Source: Planctomycetota bacterium (GTDB lineage Bacteria; Planctomycetota; UBA8108; UBA1146). Taken from it: DNA of 43,809 nucleotides. Under the pieces are notes generated by a model. It did not search any database. It saw only the letters and a program-made list of their open reading frames with translations, and was not told where the DNA came from. Below are positions 29,220 to 37,368 of this stretch, piece by piece; within the stretch, counting starts at the first letter, position 1; every line of letters begins with the position of its first letter. Location of the stretch: positions 1-43,809 of the forward strand of contig JACETR010000017.1 in the NCBI GenBank assembly GCA_013911165.1, in the 5' to 3' direction. Made by a program: the position numbers and the translations under genes.

Positions 29220-30146
29220 TTAAATTTCTTTCCTGAACCCGCAATCACGAGGAGATTCAGCACCCAATGAAGAGACTTCCACTTCAGCGGTCTCATCATT
29301 GTCAGGCTTTTCTGATCGGGGGTGCTCGAAGAAGCCCCAGTCTTGCCCCTCAATACCGGGAATCGAGGCTGTTGTGGAACGGAGTCGGGAAACCAGGAGC
29401 GCGGTGGCCCATGCATCCACTTCCGCAGCGCTTCTCCCACGGACCCAGCAGCCCATGGACCGGCTCTCGAGCCACTCTCCGCCGACAGGGTCGATCAAAT
29501 GATCTCCCTGATAGCTTCCTGCATCACTGCTGATGCCGAGGCTCTGCCCGTCCTGTAGTGATACCACTTCTCCATGTGGAAGCTGGACGTCCCAAGCGGT
29601 CAATCCCGGAGGACTGCCCAATGCGGTGACACTGCTCGAGCCCCCATGTAAAAAAGCGTTTTCCACTCCCGACTCCCGCAGGACCTCCACGGCGAGATCC
29701 AGAGCAAAGCCTTTGGCGATAGCTCCGAAATCCCAACGGACACCCGGATGGAGGATTCGAATGCAGGGAGGCTGGTCATGGATTTCATATGCGGATCGGC
29801 CCTCGGAAACCACTGCCCCCTCAAGACAATCCCTGCGAGGATCACGGGAGGCCAGAACGGAACCCACCATCGCCGAGAAGGCTCCATCCGTCTCCTGCTC
29901 CAGTCTTTCGCAGAGAGAGAGCAGTTCCAGCGTCAAGCCGTCGATGGGGACCACTTCACGCATCGGATCGTGAAGACGAGCCACCATGCTGTCCCCGCTG
30001 AAGGGGTTCCAGAGCTTGTGACAGTGCTCGATCTCGGCGAGGGCCGCCTCGATGGAAGCCCTCGCGTGGGAGTCGGGCTCCCCCGCGACGATGATTTCAA
30101 ATCGTGTCCCCATCGCCGCGAGGGCGCCGCGCTCCAACAAGTCCAC
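29220..30146 (-). CDS. apbE: ApbE, FAD:protein FMN transferase
   Basis: ApbE attaches FMN to a threonine or serine of a target flavoprotein, using FAD and Mg2+. In this 308-residue protein the signature residues are LAAMGTRFEII at the N-terminus, WDFGAIAKGFALD (FAD binding), FLHGGSSSVTALGSP (usually GGD in classical ApbE; GGSSS variants are frequent in planctomycetes) and SSDAGSYQGDHLIDP. The metal-binding VDAWATALLVS keeps the Asp and Thr. There is no signal peptide or lipobox, so it may act in the cytoplasm. The start is GTG at 30146, three bases after the previous stop; another possibility is the ATG at 30113. I found no obvious FMN-acceptor motif in neighbouring proteins. Confidence 0.87.
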   Translation of the reverse strand: MDLLERGALAAMGTRFEIIVAGEPDSHARASIEAALAEIEHCHKLWNPFSGDSMVARLHDPMREVVPIDGLTLELLSLCERLEQETDGAFSAMVGSVLASRDPRRDCLEGAVVSEGRSAYEIHDQPPCIRILHPGVRWDFGAIAKGFALDLAVEVLRESGVENAFLHGGSSSVTALGSPPGLTAWDVQLPHGEVVSLQDGQSLGISSDAGSYQGDHLIDPVGGEWLESRSMGCWVRGRSAAEVDAWATALLVSRLRSTTASIPGIEGQDWGFFEHPRSEKPDNDETAEVEVSSLGAESPRDCGFRKEI

Positions 30147-30149
30147 CCC

Positions 30150-31490
30150 CTAGCCGATGGCGGAGGCCGTCATCGTGGCCGGGTCAAACTCGAAGGCTTT
30201 GCCTTCCCACATCGAACGGGAAGCCAGATCAACAATCACCATCACTTTGGTTCCCAACTCAACATTGGAGTCGGGCTGGCGACGGGTACGAATGCAATCG
30301 AGCCAATTCTTGCGCAGCGCATCCTGGTCATTGCCGATGTTTTCACAGACGACCTCTTCGGGATCGACATCGTCGGCAAAGATCCTCTGCGGAACCATCT
30401 TGCAGTTTCCGCCATTGAGGTAGACGGTTCCCATATGGCCACGAACCATCGTCTCCAGACCATTTTCGTTACAGGTTGATCCTGCCACGATCAGGGTGTG
30501 ACCTTTTTCAAACTGGACCTGCAGGTTGACCTGGTCGTGGTTTTCCATCGCCTTGTCGACATAGTGGCCGCCGGTCGCGACAACGCGGGTCGGCCAGCCC
30601 TGATCGAGGGCCATGACCAACGGAGTCACCTCATGGACCAGCAGGTCTCCGATGATGCCCGTCGAGGCGTCCCGGTAACGGCGCCAGCGTGCGTAGAACG
30701 CCGGATCCCACTCCCTTTTGCCCAGAGGGCCGCACCACATATCCCAATCGAGAGTTTCACCCGGTTGCACCTTGGGATCGATGCCGTAGTAGAGCCACTC
30801 TCCATTCTTGGAATTACGACAGTATGAGGTCTGGCTGAAGGTCGTCTTGCCGATGTCACCGCGCCCCATCAGTTCTTGCGCCGCCTTGTATTTGGGCAAC
30901 ATGATCTTTTGGGTACCCACCTGAATCAGGACATCCGGATTCTTCCGTACCACTTCACGCAAACGCAAGGCGTCCGGAAGGTTCAGCGTCATCGGTTTTT
31001 CGAGGTAAACATCTTTACCCGAAAGAAGGCAGTCCTCCGCCTGCTTGCCATGCCAGTGCTCCGGTGAGGCGATCACGACTCCGTGAATGTCATCTCTCTC
31101 GAGCATCTCGCGGTAGTCGGTGTAGACCGCCACCGCTCCACCCTGACTGTTGTTGACCTTGTCTTCGGCCACCTTGCGGCGAACCGTATTGACGTCACAG
31201 ACGGCAACGATCTGAACCTTCTCCTCGCCCTTCTTGGCAAAGCGCATGAAGGAATCGATGTGACCCCCACCCATGCCGCCGGTACCCAGAATGGCGATAT
31301 TGACCAGACCGTCATCACCCATTGGAGTTCGACTGCGGGCGCTGCCGATGGCTCCCGGTACCGCACCAATCCGTGCCGCTCCCGGAGCAACACATCCGGT
31401 GACGGCCATCGCTCCTGCAGCAAGAGCCGCCCCCTTGAGAAAGTCCCTGCGGCCGTTTTGGGGTGCCGCATTTTGATTTTGATGTGTCAT
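30150..31490 (-). CDS. Tat-lipoprotein Gfo/Idh/MocA family oxidoreductase
   Basis: The 446-residue product carries a twin-arginine signal (GRRDFLKGAALAAGAMAVTGC) that ends in a lipobox, so it should be lipid-anchored. It has the Rossmann motif ILGTGGMGGGH and a full EKP motif in DVYLEKPMTLN. The ATYC-like sequences of the C-terminal domain (GDLLVHEVTPLVMALDQGWP) fit glycosidase-like or dehydrogenase members of the family. The start ATG at 31490 has AGAGGAA at 7 nt. It follows the TIM-barrel gene by 25 nt and precedes apbE by three. Its sugar substrate is unknown; 3-dehydrogenation of a glycoside is a reasonable guess given the DUF1080 gene opposite. Confidence 0.93.
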   Translation of the reverse strand: MTHQNQNAAPQNGRRDFLKGAALAAGAMAVTGCVAPGAARIGAVPGAIGSARSRTPMGDDGLVNIAILGTGGMGGGHIDSFMRFAKKGEEKVQIVAVCDVNTVRRKVAEDKVNNSQGGAVAVYTDYREMLERDDIHGVVIASPEHWHGKQAEDCLLSGKDVYLEKPMTLNLPDALRLREVVRKNPDVLIQVGTQKIMLPKYKAAQELMGRGDIGKTTFSQTSYCRNSKNGEWLYYGIDPKVQPGETLDWDMWCGPLGKREWDPAFYARWRRYRDASTGIIGDLLVHEVTPLVMALDQGWPTRVVATGGHYVDKAMENHDQVNLQVQFEKGHTLIVAGSTCNENGLETMVRGHMGTVYLNGGNCKMVPQRIFADDVDPEEVVCENIGNDQDALRKNWLDCIRTRRQPDSNVELGTKVMVIVDLASRSMWEGKAFEFDPATMTASAIG

Positions 31491-31515
31491 TGCAGGTTCC
31501 TCTCTGCTTTTCAAT

Positions 31516-32484
31516 TCAGGATTTCTTGATTTCATCATCTTGCCACCAGCGATCACGTTCCCTTTCGAGAAGTCTCTTGGTCGCAAGAATGCCTTCGGCT
31601 TCATCGCCGGCACCTTCAAACTCAATGCCGACATAGCCCCGGTATCCGGCATCACGAACGAGTCTCATCATTCGTCGGTAATCCGTGTGAACTTCGCTTC
31701 CGTTCTCATCAAACTCGTGGCTCTTCGCACTGACCGCTTTGGCAAAGGGCATCAATTCCTCGATCCCCTGATAACGGTCATAGGTCTTTCCATTGCCAAG
31801 ATTGAAATTGCCGAAATCGGGCAACGTTCCACAACGGGGATGGTTCACCAACTTCATCACTCCAGCGAGCCATGCCCCATTTGAAGAAAGTCCACCGTGA
31901 TTTTCAACGATGACATTCAGTCCCTGGGAAGCACCGTATTCGGTCAACCGGGACAGCCCGTCCGCTGCAAGTCGCATCTGCTCCTCGTAACTGCCGGAGC
32001 TCGCGGCATTGACCCGAATGGAGTGACAACCCAGAAATTTCGCCGCATCGATCCAGCGATGATGATTCTTGATGGCCCGTGTGCGAGCCGTATTGTCCGG
32101 GTCCCCCAGATTCCCTTCACCATCGCACATGATCAGCAGGCTTTTGACTCCATGGTCTTCACAACGCTGTCGAAGATCCATGAGGTAAGCTTCGTCCTGC
32201 GCCTTGTCCTTGAAGAAACTGTTCACGTACTCCACCGCATCGAGGCCAAACTTTTCCCGGGTGACCCGGGGAAAATCGAGATTCGTCATCTCGCCCTTGC
32301 GAAGAGTTCGGTGCAAAGACCACTCCGCCAGAGAGATCTCGAATGTCTCCGGGGGCTGAGGTACTGGAATCAACTGATAGCCCCCCACACTCAATCCACC
32401 GCAACCAGATAATCCAGCGGCCAAACCGGTACCGGCGATGGTCAAAAATTGCCTGCGATCGATGGATTTAAAGGAGTCGTTCAT
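31516..32484 (-). CDS. Tat-lipoprotein TIM-barrel sugar isomerase/epimerase-like enzyme
   Basis: A 322-residue protein with [19 protein letters not shown] followed by a lipobox ending at SGC, so Tat-exported and lipidated. The barrel carries a complete metal set: VENHGG (Glu), [10 protein letters not shown] (Asp), [10 protein letters not shown] (His) and VGIEFEGAG (Glu). Unlike the paralogue at 24913, the histidine is present. Members are isomerases, epimerases or lyases acting on (keto-)sugars. Its ATG overlaps the stop of the permease gene in ATGA, so it is coupled to transport; the ribosome site is weak on its own, fitting coupling. The start at 32484 was preferred over the frame to 32568, which lacks the export signal. 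Confidence 0.89.
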   Translation of the reverse strand: MNDSFKSIDRRQFLTIAGTGLAAGLSGCGGLSVGGYQLIPVPQPPETFEISLAEWSLHRTLRKGEMTNLDFPRVTREKFGLDAVEYVNSFFKDKAQDEAYLMDLRQRCEDHGVKSLLIMCDGEGNLGDPDNTARTRAIKNHHRWIDAAKFLGCHSIRVNAASSGSYEEQMRLAADGLSRLTEYGASQGLNVIVENHGGLSSNGAWLAGVMKLVNHPRCGTLPDFGNFNLGNGKTYDRYQGIEELMPFAKAVSAKSHEFDENGSEVHTDYRRMMRLVRDAGYRGYVGIEFEGAGDEAEGILATKRLLERERDRWWQDDEIKKS

Positions 32485-33833
32485 GCTGCCGTTTTTTCTT
32501 CTTCTGTAGGGTTTGATCCAGAGGGGTAGCACAAGAGCAGGATTCCAATACAGATCACACTCGCCCACATCGGAATCGAGAAGAGACGCTCATAAGGCAA
32601 ATGCCAGGGCGTTCCCTCCGTGATCACACTGGTGTCATTCGCCCAGCCAGAGACACTTGTGGCGATCTTGCTGCCCACGATGATGCCAATTCCGACGATC
32701 ACCAGATTAAAGAGACTCTGCGCGCTGGCACGAATGTCCATTCGGCACTCTTCATCGACAATCATGAAGGCGACAAAGATGAAGCAGCCGAAACAGAATC
32801 CGTGCAGAGCCACTCCCACGAGCACCAGCCCCATGGCAGATTCACCGAGCCAACCCGGCGCATAGGCAAAGATGGCCATGCGCAAGGCATAGGCGATCAA
32901 TCCCATGAGCAGCAGTTGTTTCCGCGAAAACTTGCTGGCCAGCAGGGGAATCATCGCGAGAACCAGAATCTCACTCATTTGGCCCACCGTCATCAGGCCT
33001 CCGCCACCGATACCAAACAGGGTATTGATGGAGTTCGCGAGATCGGCGTCATTCAACTGCGTTTGCAGTGTGCCCAGGTATCCGGATGTATGGACAAAGT
33101 AGAACTGATGGATACAGGAGATCGGCACCGCAAGAGCAAAAAGGGTCAGCAAAGGCTGGCGCTTGACCTCACCCAGAGCGGCAAAGGTCGCGTTGTCCTC
33201 CGCCTTGCCTCCGGGCGGCGTGGCAGGAAGCAGAAAACAGAAGATTCCCATTCCTGCGCCGATGACGGCTGACAGCCTGAACGCATCAGCGTAGCCCGCA
33301 TAAACCTCGGGGCTCGCCGCATTGGCAAAATCTCCCCCCGCATAACTTTTGAGAAGATGTTGGCCGATGATGATTCCAACTGCGATCCACCCCACCGTTC
33401 CCCATACCCGAACACGACCAAAGTCGCGATCCCGATCGGGAAGATGATGAAAACTCAGGGAATTCGTCAGCGACAGAGTTGGTGAATAGATCAAACTGTA
33501 GATCAGACTGAAGATCAGGAATTGGTTCACAGCCCCCTCGCCGGGCTCGATGGAAGCCAACTGCCAAACCACCGCAGCACCGGCCAGATGGCTGAGTGCC
33601 AGGAAATGCTCCGTCCGAAAGAATCGATCCGCGATCTGACCGGCGATAAAGGGAGCCAGAATCGCACCGACGGCACCCACCGCGAACATGTTGCCAATGT
33701 CGCCGTCGGCAAACTTCATGTGATTCTTGAGATAGGGGTACAACAGCGGCAGCCATGCCCCCCAGATCGCATACTGGAGAAACATCATCAGCGACAATTT
33801 GAAATTCAGAACTTTATCGAGGGGCTGAGTCAC
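32481..33833 (-). CDS. MFS permease of the nucleoside/H+ symporter (NupG-like) type
   Basis: This 450-residue, 12-helix protein resembles the nucleoside:H+ symporter family: [18 protein letters not shown] near the start, [17 protein letters not shown] in the middle, and [14 protein letters not shown]. In planctomycetes such MFS proteins are found with sugar oxidoreductases, so a sugar or nucleoside-like compound is the probable cargo. The start is GTG at 33833 with GGAAGG at 6 nt; the longer frame to 34217 includes the intergenic region and overlaps the DUF1080 gene. It leads the nine-gene operon and its stop overlaps the next gene's start. Confidence 0.9.
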   Translation of the reverse strand: MTQPLDKVLNFKLSLMMFLQYAIWGAWLPLLYPYLKNHMKFADGDIGNMFAVGAVGAILAPFIAGQIADRFFRTEHFLALSHLAGAAVVWQLASIEPGEGAVNQFLIFSLIYSLIYSPTLSLTNSLSFHHLPDRDRDFGRVRVWGTVGWIAVGIIIGQHLLKSYAGGDFANAASPEVYAGYADAFRLSAVIGAGMGIFCFLLPATPPGGKAEDNATFAALGEVKRQPLLTLFALAVPISCIHQFYFVHTSGYLGTLQTQLNDADLANSINTLFGIGGGGLMTVGQMSEILVLAMIPLLASKFSRKQLLLMGLIAYALRMAIFAYAPGWLGESAMGLVLVGVALHGFCFGCFIFVAFMIVDEECRMDIRASAQSLFNLVIVGIGIIVGSKIATSVSGWANDTSVITEGTPWHLPYERLFSIPMWASVICIGILLLCYPSGSNPTEEEKTAA

Positions 33834-34038
33834 GGTTACCCTTCCTGTGACAGAGGTCGTCAACCGAGGCAGACTCCGACAGGTCTCGACTGAAAAATCC
33901 AAACCAGGCCCGATTTGGCCTGCCAGAACCCCATCCAGCTTCGACTCCATGGCGGATCGACAAGGAAAAGATCGTAAGGTCTGTGATCTTCCGAGGCTAT
34001 GACCGACCCCTGAACCCATGAACGGAAGGAAATGACCG
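33834..34038. promoter_or_regulatory. divergent intergenic region with inverted repeats
   Basis: This 205-base gap should hold promoters for the nine-gene operon (minus) and the DUF1080 gene (plus). I see a CAGGCC/GGCCTG repeat with a six-base centre (33905-33922) and AAGATC/GATCTT about 11 bases apart (about 33968-33990). Either could be an operator. No convincing -35/-10 pair is visible. Confidence 0.35.
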
Positions 34039-34743
34039 ATGAAGACCCGATTACTTCTCCCGAGGACCCCTCTGAGTTTCTTCCTTCCAGCACTGATCCT
34101 TACTGCACTGATCGCAGGCTGCTCCGGAATCCCCTCGCTTGGCCCTGAAACCCACTCCCGGGAGACCTCCCTTTTTGACGGAGTCTCCCTGAATGGCTGG
34201 CAGGGGCTGGTTGCCAACCCCTATCAGTTACAGAACATGGGCGACGCAGAGAAAACACAGCTCCAACTCGAAGCGAATGAAAAGATGCGCCGGCACTGGA
34301 TAGTGGAGGATGGAGTCCTGTGCTTCGACGGAAAAGGCAGTCATCTGGTGACTCAACACGAATATGGAGATTTTGAGCTGCAAATGGAGTGGCAGATCAC
34401 CCCGGGAGGAGACAGCGGGATCTACTTGAGGGGTTGCCCGCAGGTTCAGATCTGGGATCACCTGAAAAATCCCGTCGGCTCCGGAGGACTCTTCAACAAT
34501 CAAAAAGGGGGGGCGACCCCTCTGGAGGTGGCAGATTCTCCCCTTGGGGATTGGAACCACTTCCGTATCCTGATGAAGGGGGATCGAGTCACCGTATACT
34601 TGAATGACAGGTTAGTTGTAAACGACACTCCCCTGGAAAACTATTGGCGGAGAAACGAACCGCTCCCCACCCGAGGCCCCATTGAACTTCAAAGCCACGG
34701 TACCCCCCTGAAGTTCCGAAATATCACCATACAAGAACTCTAG
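34039..34743 (+). CDS. DUF1080 lipoprotein, probable 3-keto-glycoside hydrolase
   Basis: The 234-residue protein has a lipoprotein signal peptide (TALIAGC, Cys28). The rest is a DUF1080 (PF06439) concanavalin-like domain: LFDGVSLNGW at about 46-55, then YGDFELQMEWQITPGGDSGIY with VQIWDH, GGLFN and GDWNHFRILMKGDRVTVYLND, and GPIELQSHG near the C-terminus. Characterised members hydrolyse 3-keto-disaccharides or 3-keto-glucosides. The start ATG at 34039 has GGAAGGAAATGACCG upstream. It is divergent from the Gfo/Idh operon, which would supply the 3-keto substrates. Its own substrate is not determined here. Confidence 0.92.
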   Translation: MKTRLLLPRTPLSFFLPALILTALIAGCSGIPSLGPETHSRETSLFDGVSLNGWQGLVANPYQLQNMGDAEKTQLQLEANEKMRRHWIVEDGVLCFDGKGSHLVTQHEYGDFELQMEWQITPGGDSGIYLRGCPQVQIWDHLKNPVGSGGLFNNQKGGATPLEVADSPLGDWNHFRILMKGDRVTVYLNDRLVVNDTPLENYWRRNEPLPTRGPIELQSHGTPLKFRNITIQEL

Positions 34744-34914
34744 GTCCGATCCCCTCCTGACACAGCCTCTCGTACGTTTTTTACAAACTAGTGCTTGAAT
34801 CCTCATGTAAACACCAAGAAACTACTTACAAAGAGCCGTAATTATGGCCACAAGTATATATTCAAACTTCTGAGACCTGTCGTTCTTTATCGACCCATGG
34901 GAGGAACTCGTTCG
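34744..34914 (+). promoter_or_regulatory. AT-rich leader before the dockerin-like protein gene
   Basis: This 171-base gap is clearly richer in A+T than its neighbours and contains TATATT and a TTTTTTAC stretch; a promoter is likely. It holds no convincing terminator for the preceding gene. The reading frame that runs through it (from 34795) lacks a signal peptide, so I start the gene at 34915 instead. Confidence 0.4.
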
Positions 34915-36258
34915 ATGTCACGCTTTATTTCACATGCCATGATCTTTGCCGTCATGACACTCTGCCCCTTCGGCACAGCCGATTCACAGACGATGAACGG
35001 GGGATCCGCTTCCGGAGCCGCCGGTTCATCCGTTGCGGTCGATTTCACCATGGACGCCGGTGCAGGCGATATTCAGGGCTGGTCTCTGGGTGTTTGTAAT
35101 GGATCCGAAGTGACCGCTACAGCCATCGGCACTGGAGATGGTGTAGCCAACAGTACCTCCACCGTCAAAAATGGCAGTGCTGCAGACTTCATTGAGGGCA
35201 GCCTCTACTCCGATGGCTGGACCCAGGGGGTCGTCATCTGTTTCACCGGGTGCGCCACGCTTCCTGCTGGAACCAGCGGTTTCCTTCTGGCCACCACCAG
35301 TTACGACATCGACGGCGGAGCTGCCCCTGCAGACTACCCCCTCGATTACTGCTCAACCCTTGGATCACCGCCGGTCAGCACAGTGGTCGTTGTTGGCGGA
35401 TCTTCCAATACTCCCTCCACCAACAGTGGATCGATTACTGTCGTCGACATTCCCGATCCGGGCTATTCCTACACCGCTTCCGACAGAACCATCAATTACT
35501 CGTCAGACGACGGCAATGCCTCCTTCAGCATCGACGTCACCATTGCCGAAATTGACAACAGTGCACTGGGAACTCCGTTCCCGAATGCCACTCAGGGCTT
35601 CTCCATGGGCCTGGCCCATGACCCGGCTCTTCTCGAAGCCACCTCCGTTTCCTTCACCGGATCCGTGGCGGCTCTCGACGGAGGCAATGGCCCCGGATTC
35701 GCGGAACTCAGCATCTACACCGACGGTTGGACCGGTGGAGTCGTGTACTCCTTCATTGGTGCCGAGACGATCACCTTCAGTGCTGCAGGTGAGACCGCCG
35801 TCATCGCCGATTACTCCACGGTTGCCGGAGCCCTGGCAGGAGACGAGGACGGAGCATCTTCCGCTCTGACATGGTCCGGTGGACTCGGATCTCCTCCTGT
35901 CAGCAACGTCATGGTGGTCGGTGGAAACTCACTGGCTGCCCAGCTCAACGATGCCTCGCTCACTTTTGAAGCGGTTTCGGTCACTCCATTCCTGCGCAGT
36001 GACGCCAATGCGGACGGTCGCAACGACGTCGCCGATGCGATCTGGATGCTCTCTGACCTCTTCCTGGGTGGGCCGAGCTACAACTGTCTTGCCGCCAACG
36101 ACGCCAATGGCGACGGTTTTTACGACACTGCAGACCCGGTCTTCGTGATCAGTTACCAGTTCCTTGACGGAGCGGCACCCTCTGCCCCGTTCCCGGATTG
36201 CGGAATCGCCGCAGATCAGGAGCCGACCGACTGTCTTGAGCACCCCTACTGCAACTAG
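34915..36258 (+). CDS. secreted two-repeat protein with dockerin-like C-terminus
   Basis: This is a 447-residue exported protein. A signal peptide covers about residues 1-23 (FAVMTLCPFGTADSQ). Residues about 38-164 and 202-338 are tandem copies of a beta-rich domain; both end in LGSPPVSTV/NVMVVGG and contain YSDGWTQGVV or YTDGWTGGVV. The copies resemble cohesin-like or other beta-sandwich adhesive domains. Residues 359-447 hold two calcium-loop-like repeats (DANADGRNDVAD; DANGDGFYDTAD) and four cysteines, matching the tail of the protein at 21777-24836. It is probably a cell-surface or extracellular structural protein. The ATG at 34915 has GGAGGA at 9 nt. A strong terminator follows. Confidence 0.82.
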   Translation: MSRFISHAMIFAVMTLCPFGTADSQTMNGGSASGAAGSSVAVDFTMDAGAGDIQGWSLGVCNGSEVTATAIGTGDGVANSTSTVKNGSAADFIEGSLYSDGWTQGVVICFTGCATLPAGTSGFLLATTSYDIDGGAAPADYPLDYCSTLGSPPVSTVVVVGGSSNTPSTNSGSITVVDIPDPGYSYTASDRTINYSSDDGNASFSIDVTIAEIDNSALGTPFPNATQGFSMGLAHDPALLEATSVSFTGSVAALDGGNGPGFAELSIYTDGWTGGVVYSFIGAETITFSAAGETAVIADYSTVAGALAGDEDGASSALTWSGGLGSPPVSNVMVVGGNSLAAQLNDASLTFEAVSVTPFLRSDANADGRNDVADAIWMLSDLFLGGPSYNCLAANDANGDGFYDTADPVFVISYQFLDGAAPSAPFPDCGIAADQEPTDCLEHPYCN

Positions 36259-36275
36259 CAAGTCTGCTTCAGCAT

Positions 36276-36316
36276 AAAAAAGTGGTGTGATCCGAACCCC
36301 GGATCACACCACTTTT
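36276..36316. terminator. bidirectional Rho-independent terminator
   Basis: Bases 36278-36294 (AAAAGTGGTGTGATCCG) pair perfectly with 36300-36316 across a five-base loop; the stem ends in an A-run on one side and a T-run on the other. It lies between convergent genes and should stop the dockerin-like gene (plus) and the Gfo/Idh gene (minus). Confidence 0.92.
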
Positions 36317-36337
36317 CATTTCCAGAATACCGCTCTG

Positions 36338-37357
36338 TCAGGAGGAATCTCTTTCTGTCGCCAATCCATTCGAGAGACTTCGAGCCTCCGCCTGAATCCA
36401 CCGTGCCACATTTGCCGCCTCCGCCAAAGTTGGAGCAGGCATTGAGGACTTCCCCCTGACCACGGCCAGAAAGTGCTCGATCTCCAACTGATACCCACCG
36501 GTCGGAGTCAGTTCGATCTCTTCCACCGAATCTCCCTGATAAAGGAGCAACTCTCGTCCCTCACGTGCAAGGTCGTAATCTGCGACCCCATCTGCGAAGG
36601 AAACCCGATAGCGCATTTGAAAGGGATAACTGGCTGCGGGATACCATGCACCCTCCGCTGTGACAGAAGAGGGGCCTTCTGGATAGGCGAACGTTGTCAT
36701 CATCTGATTACGGTCACCACTGGTCATCACCGTCGCAGGAGATCCGAAAGTGGACAGAATGAAATCCACGTCATGAATATGAAGATCGGTCAGGGCTCCA
36801 CCGGAACGGGATTCGTCGTGATAAAAATCCTGACTCCAGCCGGGTATGGCACCAATCCGTTGAAAGCGGGCAGTGTGGACCGGCCCCAAACAGCCGGTTT
36901 TGACTTGCTCCCTCAACCATGACCAACCGGGCCAGTAACGCATGCACATCGCTGGCATGCATTCCCTGCCACTCTCTCGAGCCACCGTCGCCAACTTCTC
37001 AATCTCTTCAGCCTCGAGGGCAACCGGCTTTTCGATGAGGACATCCTTGCCCGCCTGCAAGACGAGAGTGGCCAGCTCCACATGGGTGTCCGTGGGTGTA
37101 CACAGGCTGACCGCTTCCACCCGGGAATCCGCCAGAAAAGAGTCCAGATCCCGATGATGGGTGATTCCCAGATCGAGAGGGTTCATCTCCTCTTCCGCTC
37201 CCGTCTCGACATTCCCTGCAGAAGCAGAGGTGAGATCCTCGGGGCACTGGATCCCCACCACTCTGGCATCGGCACCACCTTCGATGGCATCCAGCCATGC
37301 ATGCAAATGGGTCTTGCCCATAAATCCAAAACCGATGATTCCAATTCCTGTCGCCAT
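36338..37357 (-). CDS. Gfo/Idh/MocA family oxidoreductase, cytoplasmic
   Basis: The 339-residue protein has no export signal, unlike the three members of the larger operon. The Rossmann motif is at the extreme N-terminus (GIIGFGFMGKTH, about 6-17), and the EKP motif is intact in DVLIEKPVALEAEE. DLHIHDVDFILSTFG supplies the conserved active-site histidine. It should oxidise or reduce a sugar or inositol-like substrate with NAD(P) in the cytoplasm. The ATG at 37357 is preferred over a GTG at 37384 that would overlap the previous gene. It is co-transcribed with the isomerase-like gene upstream and ends at the shared terminator. Confidence 0.92.
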   Translation of the reverse strand: MATGIGIIGFGFMGKTHLHAWLDAIEGGADARVVGIQCPEDLTSASAGNVETGAEEEMNPLDLGITHHRDLDSFLADSRVEAVSLCTPTDTHVELATLVLQAGKDVLIEKPVALEAEEIEKLATVARESGRECMPAMCMRYWPGWSWLREQVKTGCLGPVHTARFQRIGAIPGWSQDFYHDESRSGGALTDLHIHDVDFILSTFGSPATVMTSGDRNQMMTTFAYPEGPSSVTAEGAWYPAASYPFQMRYRVSFADGVADYDLAREGRELLLYQGDSVEEIELTPTGGYQLEIEHFLAVVRGKSSMPAPTLAEAANVARWIQAEARSLSNGLATERDSS

Positions 37358-37368
37358 CTTCCTGCCCC

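Noticed and set aside
28622..29236. 204-residue plus-strand frame
   Set aside because: Antisense to a Gfo/Idh gene; no start signal or family likeness.
32601..33272. 223-residue plus-strand frame
   Set aside because: Antisense to the MFS permease; its composition mirrors membrane-helix codons read backwards.
34039..34217. Extended MFS permease start on the minus strand
   Set aside because: It would overlap the divergent DUF1080 signal peptide; GTG at 33833 has a proper ribosome site and matches the family's N-terminus.
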